64,000 bases of DNA from Morella rubra (lineage: Eukaryota > Streptophyta > Magnoliopsida > Fagales > Myricaceae). Below the pieces are notes generated by a model, which was not told the origin of the DNA, ran no database searches, and worked only from the letters and a program-made list of their open reading frames with translations. The translations under genes and the position numbers were made by a program. Of the stretch, positions 49,130 to 59,644 are shown one piece after another. The DNA is taken from contig CM025853.1 of the NCBI GenBank assembly GCA_003952965.2, positions 7,239,007 to 7,303,006 on the forward strand. The letters are read 5' to 3'. The number at the start of each line of letters is the position of its first letter. Positions within the stretch are counted from its first letter, which is position 1.

Positions 49130-51445
49130 AGTAACGTTATAGCACCCTCAAAAAAGCAATTAAGGCCTGGGCATGCCTGACTAGAGGATTTGACAGGAGA
49201 GGAAGGGATCCGAGCACAATCGGTGCTAGTTGAGCGGGTCGTGAAGATCAAGGATTTCACACCATTGACCTTCAACGAGGGTAGGATGCTTCCCCAGATT
49301 TTCACCGTTGGAGGATGGATGCCCATCCTTCAAATGATCGGGTGGCGGGTGCATCATATATCCACGACATGGTTCAAGACTTTTATGTGGAGATGGGAAA
49401 CAGGATCCCACTGCAGATCAACTGACTCTGACGGTCCGTCGGGTCAGCCTAATTGTGTTGGCATATGCGATTGCCGAGTTTCTTGGGATCCCTAGGGCCG
49501 CAGTTCAATCAAAGGGCGATGCCCCTCCTCCTCCTGCAACAATGGGTGATGCCCTTCCTCTTCCTCCACCAGAGAGCGATGCCCCTTCCTTATCTAGGAG
49601 TTGTTGAGCCGACCAAGACCCATATACTGCTAGCCATGATTGGTCGTCCTGGGATGCCATAGAGGAGGTGCAGTCATCCGATAGAAGGATTTAATCCTCT
49701 TCTTTCGAATGCTGCAATTGGTGCTTGCCTCGAATACAGATCCAAAGCTCTATAAGACGAGCCTCATACGGGATCAGGCTCGATTCCTATTTCATCTGGC
49801 GGGACCCATATTTATCTGCCGGCATGGATATATCAAATTATCCATCGTGAGGCGCATGCTATCTCTTGGGACAATCTTCCCTTCAGACTTCTCATCATGT
49901 GCTTCCTCACGGCGACAGGGGTTCAAGGCATACCTGATGAGAAGACTATTTGTCAAATGCACTCATGCGAGAACTGCAAGCCACATTGGTCTTCATGCAC
50001 GATGGAGGGCATAAGATCAGCCTAACGCAAATATGGAGGTGGCAGAGCTTGAGGCAGGAGAGGAGGCACATGGAGCCCACCCAATGCGCCCATAGTGGGT
50101 AGATGTAAGGTTCTTAGCCAAGATCACAATGCAAGTAGCGGGTCTTCGTACGTTAATACAGGAGAAGATTTCTTCCATTACGAGCAAGATGTAGTTCATT
50201 GGTGCTAGGATTGTATTTATTGAGGACTAACTTGCGGAGCTGGCTGGCCTCACATGATGCATCTCGCCATTGGAGCACAGTGACGTCTTTTTTTGTGGTT
50301 TAACCTGCACTTTTGCTTCGGTTATATATGGATATACGTAATTAACCCTTTTATATTCGGTTATGTCTATGGACTTATATATATTTTGGTTGACATTGCT
50401 ACATTCTGATGTATATTTTGATGTATCTGCATTGTGGTTGACATTGCCTCATTATGATGTATATTTTGATGGATTATAGGGTGTGGACTAGATAAAACTA
50501 GATTATGTTGTGTTATGATGGATTTGTACTTAAGTTTACATTGGCAGGTTATGACGTTTATTGTGATGGATATGCACTGTGGTTGACATTACCATATTAT
50601 GATGTATATTTTGATAGATAATAGGGTGTGGACCCTATAGTCTAGATTATATTGTGTTATGATGGATTCGTACTAGATTATATTGTGTTCTGATGGATTC
50701 GTACATAGGTTTACATTGCTAGGTTATGAAGTATATTTTGATGGAATATAGGGTGAGAATGTTAAAGTCTGTGCTCTATAAATCAATCAAGATTATTATG
50801 TGGTCCCCGAGATGCTTTATTGTGCAGTTGGAAAGGTGCCCTAAACTTTTAGATAAAAAAAAATGAGATACTATTTTAAGATTTTCTGCAAAATCGTGGC
50901 ATGTGTCGATACCATCAACCTTACCTTCAAATTCTACTCTCAGGTATACGTGGCATGTGTTGACACTATCTTCACATGTATTGGCCCCATCAAAATAGTA
51001 CATTCAAACACACATTTGAACATATTTTCCAAGAAATTATCCCACCAAAACTAACTTCAAACAGTAATGAACGTGAAAAGCAAAAATATAATGTATGTTC
51101 GTTATGGGTCAAACATGATATTCGGAATCACATGTTCGATTAATTCGAATGTTATTGATACATTTTCGTCCCTGAATCGTAAGGGCCAATTTAGGGATGA
51201 ACACATTTTGCCATGAAATTTAGTTTGTCCTTAAACGTTTCCTGTCACCATTCCCACCAATTAGAGACGAAATTAATCGAGACGACCAGTTTCGTTGCTA
51301 AATGGGGACAAAATTTTGCTTTGATCTCTAAGGCATTTTCTTTGGGGACGTTGATCATTTCGTGATCTCTAAATGTGAGGATTTGGAGACGATTTTGGTG
51401 ACGACTCCAGGAAATCCGTCCCGGAAGAGCAAAATTGGTGTAGTG
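49130..51445 (+). mobile_element. CACTA 3' fragment with transposon-protein remnant
   Basis: It ends GCAAAATTGGTGTAGTG at 51445, an inverted CACTACACCAATTTTGC. It is preceded by subterminal motifs (GGGACGA, GAGACGA, CGTCCC) from about 51160. 49190-50190 encodes pieces of a 'putative plant transposon protein'-like domain (VVKIKDFTPLTFNEGRML, then KLYKTSLIRDQARFLFHLAG), comparable to that at 24560-25660, in several frames. No left terminus was found, so the element is truncated. Confidence 0.65.
50395..50760 (+). repeat. Diverged tandem repeats inside the CACTA fragment
   Basis: The phrases ATTATGATGTATATTTTGAT, AGGGTGTGGAC, TAGATTATATTGTGTT, TGATGGATTCGTAC and GTTTACATTG recur two to four times in the same order, with units of roughly 120-190 bp. 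Upstream of the CACTA terminus. Confidence 0.7.
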
Positions 51446-51714
51446 ACCGGAGATATGTGCAAAAATTAAAGAAATTATTGCAGTTATATAATGGAACGTT
51501 GAAAATTATGTTTCTCACATTTTACACGTTCACTACTGCCATTAATCACCAGTACTCAATCTCACAGACTAGTCCGAGGAATTAGCCTTATGTGGCTAAT
51601 GCATAAAACAGCACCTCCACCAGAATATCTCCAGGCCCTGCCCATCGCCACAGTCTAAGAATCTCTTTTGTACATTATTCGCGCGCGCTTCTCTTTCTGT
51701 GCTCAGAAAACAAA

Positions 51715-51975
51715 TTAGCTAAGATTCTTAGAGTGGTGATAAGGGTCGGGCCCTCCCGGACTCTGCCGCTTGGAGTCATGGTCAGGGTGGCTAACTGCGT
51801 CTTCTTCCGCCAACCCTACCTTGGTTGTCTTAGACCAGCTTTCAAATAGTGGTCGGTGATGAGCCTTGGTTACGCTCTTCCTCTCAAGCAAGGGATCAAG
51901 CGGTCGAGCTTCTGACACAACGAACATGAGCATTACCAACATAATAATGCAACCAAAATAATTAAAGCTAGCCAT
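51715..51975 (-). CDS. CLE family signalling peptide precursor
   Basis: 86 residues, single exon. Signal peptide at residues 1-23 (MASFNYFGCIIMLVMLMFVV), a variable linker, then the CLE dodecapeptide RQSPGGPDPYHH (residues 70-81; 51733-51768) followed by SKNLS. The motif RxSPGGPDPxHH is the Arabidopsis CLE1-7 type. The peptide would be secreted, processed and sensed by receptor kinases, often in root or nutrient responses; that role is inference from the family. The frame is open upstream to 52275, but a TATA box at 52029-52036 lies inside that extension, so the ATG at 51973-51975, which opens directly into the signal peptide, is the start. Confidence 0.92.
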   Translation of the reverse strand: MASFNYFGCIIMLVMLMFVVSEARPLDPLLERKSVTKAHHRPLFESWSKTTKVGLAEEDAVSHPDHDSKRQSPGGPDPYHHSKNLS

Positions 51976-52028
51976 TCTCAACCGGCTTTCAAAACTCAAA
52001 CTGTTGGAAGAAGAACTGCGAAGCTTGC

Positions 52029-52036
52029 TTATATAG
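52029..52036 (-). promoter_or_regulatory. TATA box of the CLE gene at 51715-51975
   Basis: CTATATAAGC on the minus strand, about 55 bp upstream of the ATG. A transcription start near 52000 leaves a leader of about 25 bases and excludes the upstream in-frame ATG at 52273-52275. Confidence 0.75.
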
Positions 52037-52275
52037 TAGATTCTCTTAGTTTCTGCCTCTATATTAAATGAAGTTGAGTCAAATGTGCTCAATTTAATAT
52101 CAACTTCTTTGATGGTGCGGCCGTTGGCTCTCCATTTTATGATCCTTTTTCTGCTATGGAAAGAGCTGGCCACTTCCTTTGCCTCTCGGGAAACCTGAAT
52201 CCAGGACCTTTCAAATCTTCGAAGGTGCTTTGCCTTTGTCCCCAAATTCTGCACAGCTAGATGGTTCCTATCCAT

Positions 52276-54349
52276 CCTCCGAGTCCCATTAAAGAGTGGT
52301 TAGCTATTTGTTAAAATAATTAGTGTGTGTCTAGTCAGTTTCCTTTCGGCATTTGTCTATGACTTCTAATGCCGAAGGATCTGAAAAGAGTTGCGTCAGG
52401 ATGGGTTGCCCTTTAAACGGTTTGCCCAACGACGTACTGAAGGGTCAATCAAATCTTAGGACTCTTCAAATTAAGTACTTTTGCCCAACCCTACAGCCTA
52501 TAATGCATGCATGATGTCAACGGACCCTCGATAGGATTATATCTCCAGCTTAACCAAATGCAAGTGATCTGTATAAGATTCTAATTCTTCTGTGCTTTCT
52601 TGATACGTTGTCCTTGACGGCGATAATTCGGATGACGCGGTGCAAATACAACTATCATATGAACGGCATGTTTTTCCTCAAGAGACAGAGGGAGAATTAT
52701 TAACGGCAAAGCTCTATTGGTGACCCGTACGTATAGAATTGATCTTCATCTCAAGTATTCCAATGACTCTAGCTCTTCGATTAAGTGGATTTGGCTGTTT
52801 TTAGGCTCTGAAAAGTGCTGCTTTTACTTTTCTTCTTTCATCTCTTCCATCGTTTTCTTCGTCACTGGTGACGCCCTGTAAATCTAGGTTATAATTGATT
52901 CAAAACTGCCAATATTTCCTTCTTCTAATGTGTAATAAATATTGCTCTTTAATTTCTTCGAATAATTTTGTATTTTTTTTCTAGTGCAACATGCAGTATA
53001 AAAATATACTGAGGTCATTGTTCCAGTTGATGTCGATTAGATTCCAAGTACATTACGATTTAGCTTAGGAAAAAAAAGTACATTATGATTTGGAATCTTA
53101 CTTGTACGTTTTGTCTCATGCTAATGAGCTATACACGGTGTCAATTATTTGGTTCGTAATTAAATAATTTTGGGGCCATTGTACTTGCCAGCACCTCCGT
53201 TATCCAATTATATCATGAATCCTACGTCTTCATTTATGTGTGGGTTTGAATTGTGCCACCACTGCATATTATAATGTACATCTTTTGCATTAATATGAGC
53301 TTAAAGCCCAAACACCTTGCGTTCTTTCGTTCTTCTCGAAGTTGGTGCTGATGATTGCAATCCCAATGCATTGGTCAGTTATATTGATGTTGACGTAATA
53401 TTCTTTAAAAACTTTATATTTTTTATAATAATAATAATTTGGTAGTTAAAGAAAATGTCGGGAGATAATTTGGTAAATGAAGAATTCATGGGCAATTTTA
53501 GAATTTTGCTTAATTTAGAAAGTATTGCATAATTATGAAACAAGGTAAAAAAAATCGTGTAAAAGAAACACACGGACATATACATCCTCACAAGTCACAT
53601 AACATAAAAGAAGAAACAGAGGCCTAAAAAGAAAAAAGAAGAAACAGAGAGATCAAGAGAAAACCAAAAACAAAGAACAAAGAAAGAAAAGATCAGACAA
53701 GGACGAGAGGTAGAACCGGGCCGAGAGACAAAGAAAAAGATAACGTAAGACAAAAGAAAGGTCTAAGTTGAGCATTTCGCTAAGTTTTTTAATATTATAT
53801 AAATTTCTTGTTTAAGTTAATTTTCGGTTATATTTTGAATTGGAAGCTTAGAACTGGTTTTGAATTTTGATTGAGTTATTATGCTGCAAAAATCTCAATT
53901 GGAGATATGTATGGGTTTTAATTTTGATGATTAGAAATTGATTTAAGCTAATTTCGGAGTTAAATTTAATTGGTTTATAATATAGTGTTTAGTTATTCGA
54001 TGTGATTTGAGAATACATATGACTTGCAAGAATTTAGATATGTCGGGATGGAATATAGAAAATTGATATATGATTATATTGTTGACTAGGTTTGAGAGAA
54101 TAATTTTGATATGGTGTGAATTTGATGTAAGTAAAATTAGCTAAGCATATTTTGTAAATTATTTCAAAATTTAGATATTTCGAAAATGATTGAGTATATA
54201 AAGTGTATTTGGACATTATTGAATATGCAAGTGTGAGAGAGTTAAACTCCCCAATAGACATAAAATTGGGATTTTATGCATACATGGCCGAAATTATGAG
54301 ATTGGTGTTTGTGTTTTTATATAAATGGTGAGTTGAGTGATTTATTTTT
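52276..54349. other. Intergenic, nothing recognised
   Basis: Upstream region of the CLE gene, then AT-rich sequence with an A/G-rich tract (53600-53770). No coding stretch with family resemblance. Confidence 0.5.
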
Positions 54350-54692
54350 ATGCTTAGTTACTGATATGGTATGGACTTTTAACAAATCAGTCCTTAGAGT
54401 ACAACTTTGAATTGTAAAGTCCCTCTGGTCCATTTTTTAGACATACAAGTTCTTTCGTTCATCAAAAGTTAACCCATTAACAAGAAGAGGATCTAGGATA
54501 AGCTATCCAACCCCAAAAATAGATATCTCGACCTCTAACCCATGTCGATTTTCCATTAGTTAACTAACTTTTGGTGGACAAAATGACCTATATGTATAAA
54601 AAAATTAGACCACAAGGACCGTCTCATTCAAAGTTATACCCTAGGAACTGATTTGTTAAATTAATACTACAGGGACTATAGCGATAGTTAAA
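54350..54692. mobile_element. MITE, inverted repeat of about 110 bp arms
   Basis: The left arm (AACAAATCAGTCCTTAGAGT, CAACTTTGAAT, CATCAAAAGTTAAC) is the inverse of the right arm (GTTAACTAACTTTTGGTGGA, ATTCAAAGTTATACCCTAGG, AACTGATTTGTTAAAT). Exact ends and target duplication could not be fixed. Confidence 0.7.
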
Positions 54693-55211
54693 TCTTATTT
54701 TTATAATGTGAAATGTTACGCGTGTGGTGCCATCATGAAATAGTGATACAATTTTATCTGCATTAAGAATGAGATTTACTAATGGAAAAATGTGTCCACT
54801 AGAGGGGTTACGAAAATGATAGTTTAGAAATTGGCACCGTGACTTAAATTATTTTATTTCATTACATGTATTTGTGAGCACTTTTAAGTACTTCCAATGG
54901 CAAGTGAGATGGCAACTCGGTACCATAGTTTGCGAGAGTTTCCTACAATGGAAAGCAATGGAACCATGTAGATTCTAAGAGAAAAAGGGTAACATGGTGA
55001 TTAACCTCGACGGTTGAGAAATGAGGTATATGAGTCCCGCGAAAAAAGACATACAGAACAAGTTCCTAAGAAAAGGGGTGGACGGAACCGCACGAGGGAA
55101 ATGCTCGGGAATTGATTTGAAAATTATTTCGAAATGTTTTTATTACTCACAATGAAAATGAGAATTTTCATGCATATGAATTTTATTATTCATTATTATG
55201 TTTTACACTAA

Positions 55212-55755
55212 TGTGAAGTTTCTATGATTAAGGCAACCCAAGAGTAAGGGTAAATTGAGTTTTCAAACTTTTTCGAATTTAACTCCTAAAACCAAGTTTG
55301 CAAAGTAAAGTCTAATTTAGCATAATTATTAAATAGAGTTAGAGTAGTATTATCACAACCCAAGTAGTTTTTCGAGCTCATCACTCGCAATTTAACCAAA
55401 CTTGAGATATACTCTTTTACGCTCCTTTTTTAGTGAACAATCTGACTAAAGGAATCATACATTTTATAATTGAAAAGATACATGAATTTGACTCTCTCAA
55501 TAAGTGGATAAGATAATGAAAAGCTCTATCTCTTTTGCTTCACACAATGACAAGGATATAAAAGTGTAATTTGTGTGAATGATATAAAAAATATAATTGA
55601 AAAGTATTTTGATCTCTCACAAGCTTTAGAAATCATATATGATCATTCAAGTATATTTATGAGGCTTTAAGAAGGTACTTGTATAGGCTACATGTGAAAA
55701 CTAGCTATTTTTAACCGTTTAGAGTGAAACTATCAAATTTTTCGATGTACCGGTG
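55212..55755 (-). repeat. Copia LTR remnant (family 2), truncated
   Basis: It starts TGTGAAGTTTCTATGATTAAGG, then CAACCCAAGAGTAAGGG, matching the border of the LTR at 16161. Similarity continues through GTGTGAATGATAT and TTTATGAGGCTTTAAG and fades after CGATGTACCGGTGAAC. Old and incomplete. Confidence 0.75.
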
Positions 55756-56688
55756 AACCAGTATATATAACGAACAATTGAGTTGTTTACTTGAATTGAC
55801 GGAGGCGAGGTAACGATAAATAAGTTCACACTAAATAAGTATGTGAACTTCTTTGCACTAATCAATGCATACGTTCTTGTCCACTCTTAATTTTAAGATT
55901 TTAATTATCTAGTAATTATCTATTTGGCATTTTTCTATTATAAATAAGCTCTTCTATGTAAAAGTTAATATACAATTGAATTGCAAAGCCGTTACTTCTT
56001 ATTTTATATAGTGGACGTAGGTCCCAAAATCACTTCAAATCTGTTTCTCTATCTTTGCTCTTCTATTGCTTTATTTATATTTTCTACACTGAGAAGCTAC
56101 TATAGCTAGTGTGATGCATCGATTACAATGCATAATAAATGAATGTTGGCCAGACTTTAATATTTGTCCGACATCAGTTTGGTATTTAATGTAATAGGTT
56201 TTATCGTTTGCGAGTCCGACCCTCATCATGCGTAACAAGAGGGATGACGAGCGTCCACAGTTCTTTGTCGACTACAAGCATCGCCCTTTCTCTAATTGTA
56301 CCTCGCCAATGAATGAACTCGCAATGTTTAAATATTTACCTCTATCAATTCTATTAAGCACCAAACTCATAATTGGAGACGAAATACTTCAGAAAGATGG
56401 GAATTGATACAGTCAGTGGTGCCTGTTATCCCACCCAATTCAAATTTTCGATTCGGAAGACAGCTATCGCGAAATCGGGGTCGCGTGGCTCGTGGGGCAA
56501 TTAGTGAGTCCAATATTGAAGCTAAAGTGTTGCATCTAAGTTGAGCCAACCCAAAAGTGACCTGTTTTGTGTTTCATTTTTCTTGGAGAAAAATAAATTT
56601 TGTTCTCTCTAGTGTCAGTGTTAATTTGCATTCCAAACTACTACCTAAGTCACTGGTACAATGGAGCCACTGGAAGCCTCCGTTCTAT
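55756..56688. other. Intergenic, nothing recognised
   Basis: AT-rich unique-looking sequence. Confidence 0.45.
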
Positions 56689-57069
56689 CCATTAACTATG
56701 TAAAAACATGATGGGTGGAAGGGGCTAACGATGCTAGGAACTGGTCGGATTTGAACCAACTCATAAAAGTTTCTAGGACTCAATACTTTAACCACTTTAC
56801 TACAGTCTACAATTGTCGCATTGCACTCTTAAAAGTATCGAACGATAATTTAGTTCAGTATTTATCTTTTAATAACTGATCCGACCATTAAATGTAAAAA
56901 CATGATGTGGAAGGGGCTAACGATGTAGGAACTGGTCGGATTTGAACCAACTCATAAAAGTTTCTAGGACTTACTTTAACCACTTTACTACAGTCTACAA
57001 TTGTCGCATTGCACTCTTAAAATGAACGATAATTTATTAGTATTTATCTTTTAATAAGATCCGACCATT
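56689..57069 (-). repeat. Tandem duplication carrying a tRNA-like (SINE-like) segment
   Basis: Two copies (56689-56884, 196 bp; 56885-57064, 180 bp). Their 16 bp difference is made of small deletions in copy 2, with no clear substitution. On the minus strand each copy holds an A-box-like TGGTTAAAGTATTG (56781-56794) and a B box GGTTCAAATCC (56747-56757) about 25 bp apart, with tRNA-like flanks, as in tRNA-derived SINEs. The second copy lacks CAA within its A box. Confidence 0.8.
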
Positions 57070-57229
57070 AAAGATTGTGCCACATAACCTATTCTTTTCT
57101 CGTTCTTCCCATATGATAGAATCGAGCGTTTACTGACGTTGCCTTCCCGCGTAAGAAGTGACTGGGTGATGTGATGTGGGACTCTCGCACATGCTTACTT
57201 TAATGCTACCTTTTTTTAAAAAAACAAGG

Positions 57230-57645
57230 AAAAAAACATCATAGTATGCCTCATCTATCGGCAAAAATCAAATTGCACCGTGTAAGTTTTAATTTGCCTA
57301 ATTACAACCCACAAGTTTCAAAAAAATAATCATCATCCACTGTTTCATTTGGCCATTAAACCACAAGAAAAATGATTAAAATGTCCATTCAAGACAAAAT
57401 TATTAAAAATATTAAATAAAAATATAAAAATCCTAACTTATTTTTCTATTTATTATTTTTAATTTTATCTTAGAGGGACTTGTCGGTCATTAATCTACTT
57501 CAATTTTTGTCTAATTTAATGACTAGCGACGGCAGGCGATAATTACCTTTTCAAAAAACTTATGGAGGCTAATCAGACAAATTAGAACTTATGGGATCCA
57601 ATTTGATTTATACCCACAGATAGAATGCGTATTATAATGTTTCCC
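57230..57645. mobile_element. MITE, inverted repeat of about 90 bp arms
   Basis: The left arm (AAACATCATAGTATGCCTCA, ATCAAATTGCACC, GTAAGTTTTAATTTGCCTAA) is inverted in the right arm (AATCAGACAAATTAGAACTT, GGATCCAATTTGAT, ATAGAATGCGTATTATAATG). The middle is AT-rich and non-coding. Confidence 0.7.
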
Positions 57646-57702
57646 TTTCGAAAAATTTATTTCTTATTTTTCTTGAAATTTTGATAGTTCGAGGGCGTAA
57701 TG

Positions 57703-57705
<3 letters not shown>

Positions 57706-57735
<30 letters not shown>
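57706..57735. repeat. (AT)n microsatellite
   Basis: About 15 pure AT units. Confidence 0.95.
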
Positions 57736-57737
<2 letters not shown>

Positions 57738-58560
57738 CTTTAGACTTCAAATGTGCATTGACACTATAGTTTGGGGGCATATTTCTTATGTGTGATTTTA
57801 ATAAACTTGCTTTCAAAACTTCTGTCGTATAGTTTCTGTCGAAAAAGGGTATTTGGGTGTTGTATATGACAAATATAAGGGAAATTGACATTTTAGTCCC
57901 TGAATTTTGGGCACTTTTTCAATTTAGTTCTTCACTTTCAAATTTCAAAATTTTGATCCTTCAATCTTCTTTGTTACAAAAACACCTTTTCGTCACTTCT
58001 CCATCTAACTTCTTAACAGTGTTCTCCACCACCTCAGCAGCCATGACAGATGACATAATTTCAGCGCTAGGTCACCGGGACAATGCATGAGCAAAACGTC
58101 GTCGTCCTTTTTCATTAAGTGAAACAAAGCACTCAATTACCCTTTTGCCCTAAAACTAAAAATGCCGCACTCATAACGCAGCACTAACTTAAACGGCGTT
58201 GCATTAGAAATCAAGAGAAAAAGGCAGCATCTCTTGTCCCTAGAGCTCAAAACGCAGCATTCTCACAAACAGTTTGAATGCAAAAAATAAACATCAACAA
58301 TCCTTTGCTCGAATTGGGATGCAAATACACAACATGAACCAACTCTGAAAACCGACTGAAAACCAACTAAAAAAACCAACAAAAATCATTTCCTATCGAG
58401 TTCTACGACATGAAAAAGATGAGGTGAGTATCTGCATTGAAACATGGCTCAAGAATTCTTGATCGTCTGGGAGAGTATAACTAGGGGCGCACTTAGCCTA
58501 TCCCATTGTATATTTTCCTCCATTGTCCGCCGCCCATGAGGTGAGTATCTGCAATGAAAC

Positions 58561-58864
58561 ATGCAATTTGAGGGCTCTGCAGTAAAGACGAGCATAGTCC
58601 ATGTAAACCCAATCATCATATCGATTATTTCCCACTTTCGAAGTCAAAATTGTTCTCAAATTCTTCAAACCAAAAAAATGGTATTAGTATAGTTCAAAAT
58701 GCTGGAAGCCCTCATGCAATTTGAGGGCTCTGCAGTAAAGACGAGCATAGTCCATGTAAATCCAATCTTTATATCGATTATTTCCCACTTTCGAAGTCAA
58801 AATTGTTCTCAAATTCTTCAAACCAAAAAAATGGTATTAGTATAGTTCGAAATACTGGAAGTTC
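58561..58864. repeat. 152 bp tandem duplication inside the MULE core
   Basis: ATGCAATTTGAGGGCTCTGC starts at 58561 and 58713. The copies differ at only a few positions (ACCCAATCATCAT against ATCCAATCTTTAT). On the minus strand both read LKNLRTILTSKVGNNRY and DYARLYCRALKLH, so coding sequence may be duplicated. Confidence 0.93.
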
Positions 58865-58996
58865 TAAAATTTTAGAATCCATATAATTGGATTTTGTCCT
58901 TCTCTCAAATCTACAAACTAACGGACAAGTAAATTGGCTGAAGTTTCATGAAATCATTTCTTTTTCCTTTTTTGGAGAAAGACTACTTTCATTTAC

Positions 58997-59141
58997 CTCG
59001 CCCGAAGGCATCAGTCGACGAAGAATGATTTCCAAGGCCAAGTCAAGCAAATCCAAGAGAGAAATATCCTCGTCCGCCTCTACATTCTCTTCCTTTCAAC
59101 TAAGACCCATCTTCTTCAATGTCATGAATCTAGGCACTTGA
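58997..59141 (-). pseudogene. F-box-like exon fragment captured by the MULE
   Basis: On the minus strand the exon reads MTLKKMGLS-stop-KEENVEADED, then SLLDLLDLALEIILRRLMP and SGE. It ends exactly at a GTAAATG 5' splice site (intron side 58996 and below). LLDLxDLALEIILRRLxPSG fits the start of an F-box domain, which recruits substrates to SCF ubiquitin ligases. One in-frame stop and an isolated exon argue for a captured, dead fragment. The parent gene is not identified. Confidence 0.4.
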
Positions 59142-59644
59142 AAGCAGCTAGTTGCAAGCATCTTCTTCTTGAGCTAGGACACAAGAAAACTTGAAAACTC
59201 CCCCCAAGACCATGGTGGTAACTCACCCTTCTATGGAGGGAGTGGCTTGTGAGTGAGAGATTGTTCCAAGTGCTGCGTTTTGAGCTCTAGGGATGAGAGA
59301 TGCTGCGTTTTTCTCTTGATTTTGAGTGGGACGTCAAGTTAGTGCTGTGTTTTGGGTTTTGGGGCAAAAAGGTAATTTGAGTGCTTTGTTTCACTTAATG
59401 CAAGGGATGATGATGTTTTGCTCATGCGTTGTCCCTGTGACCTGGCGCTGAAATTATGCCATGTGTCATGGCTGTTGAGGTGGTGGAGAGCACTGTTAAG
59501 AAGTTGGACGGAGGAGTGAGGGAAGGGTGGTTTTGTTAAAAAAAAAAAAAAAAAAAAAACTCAAAAAAAAATTTTGAAGTTTGAAAGTGAGGGACTAAAT
59601 TGAAAAAGTACCCCAAAACCCAGGGACTAAAATGCTAATTTTCC

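Larger units (their letters stand above)
57879..59644. mobile_element. Mutator-like element with ~390 bp TIRs and captured exon
   Basis: The left end GGAAATTGACATTTTAGTCC is the inverse of the right end GGGACTAAAATGCTAATTTTCC. The arms match for about 390 bp (57879-58270 and 59262-59644), including GAGCTCAAAACGCAGCA, CACTTAATG/CATTAAGTG and GCTCATGCGTTGTCCC. The core (58271-59261) has no transposase; it holds an F-box-like exon and a 152 bp tandem duplication. No clear 9 bp duplication was found. It looks like a Pack-MULE. Confidence 0.8.
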
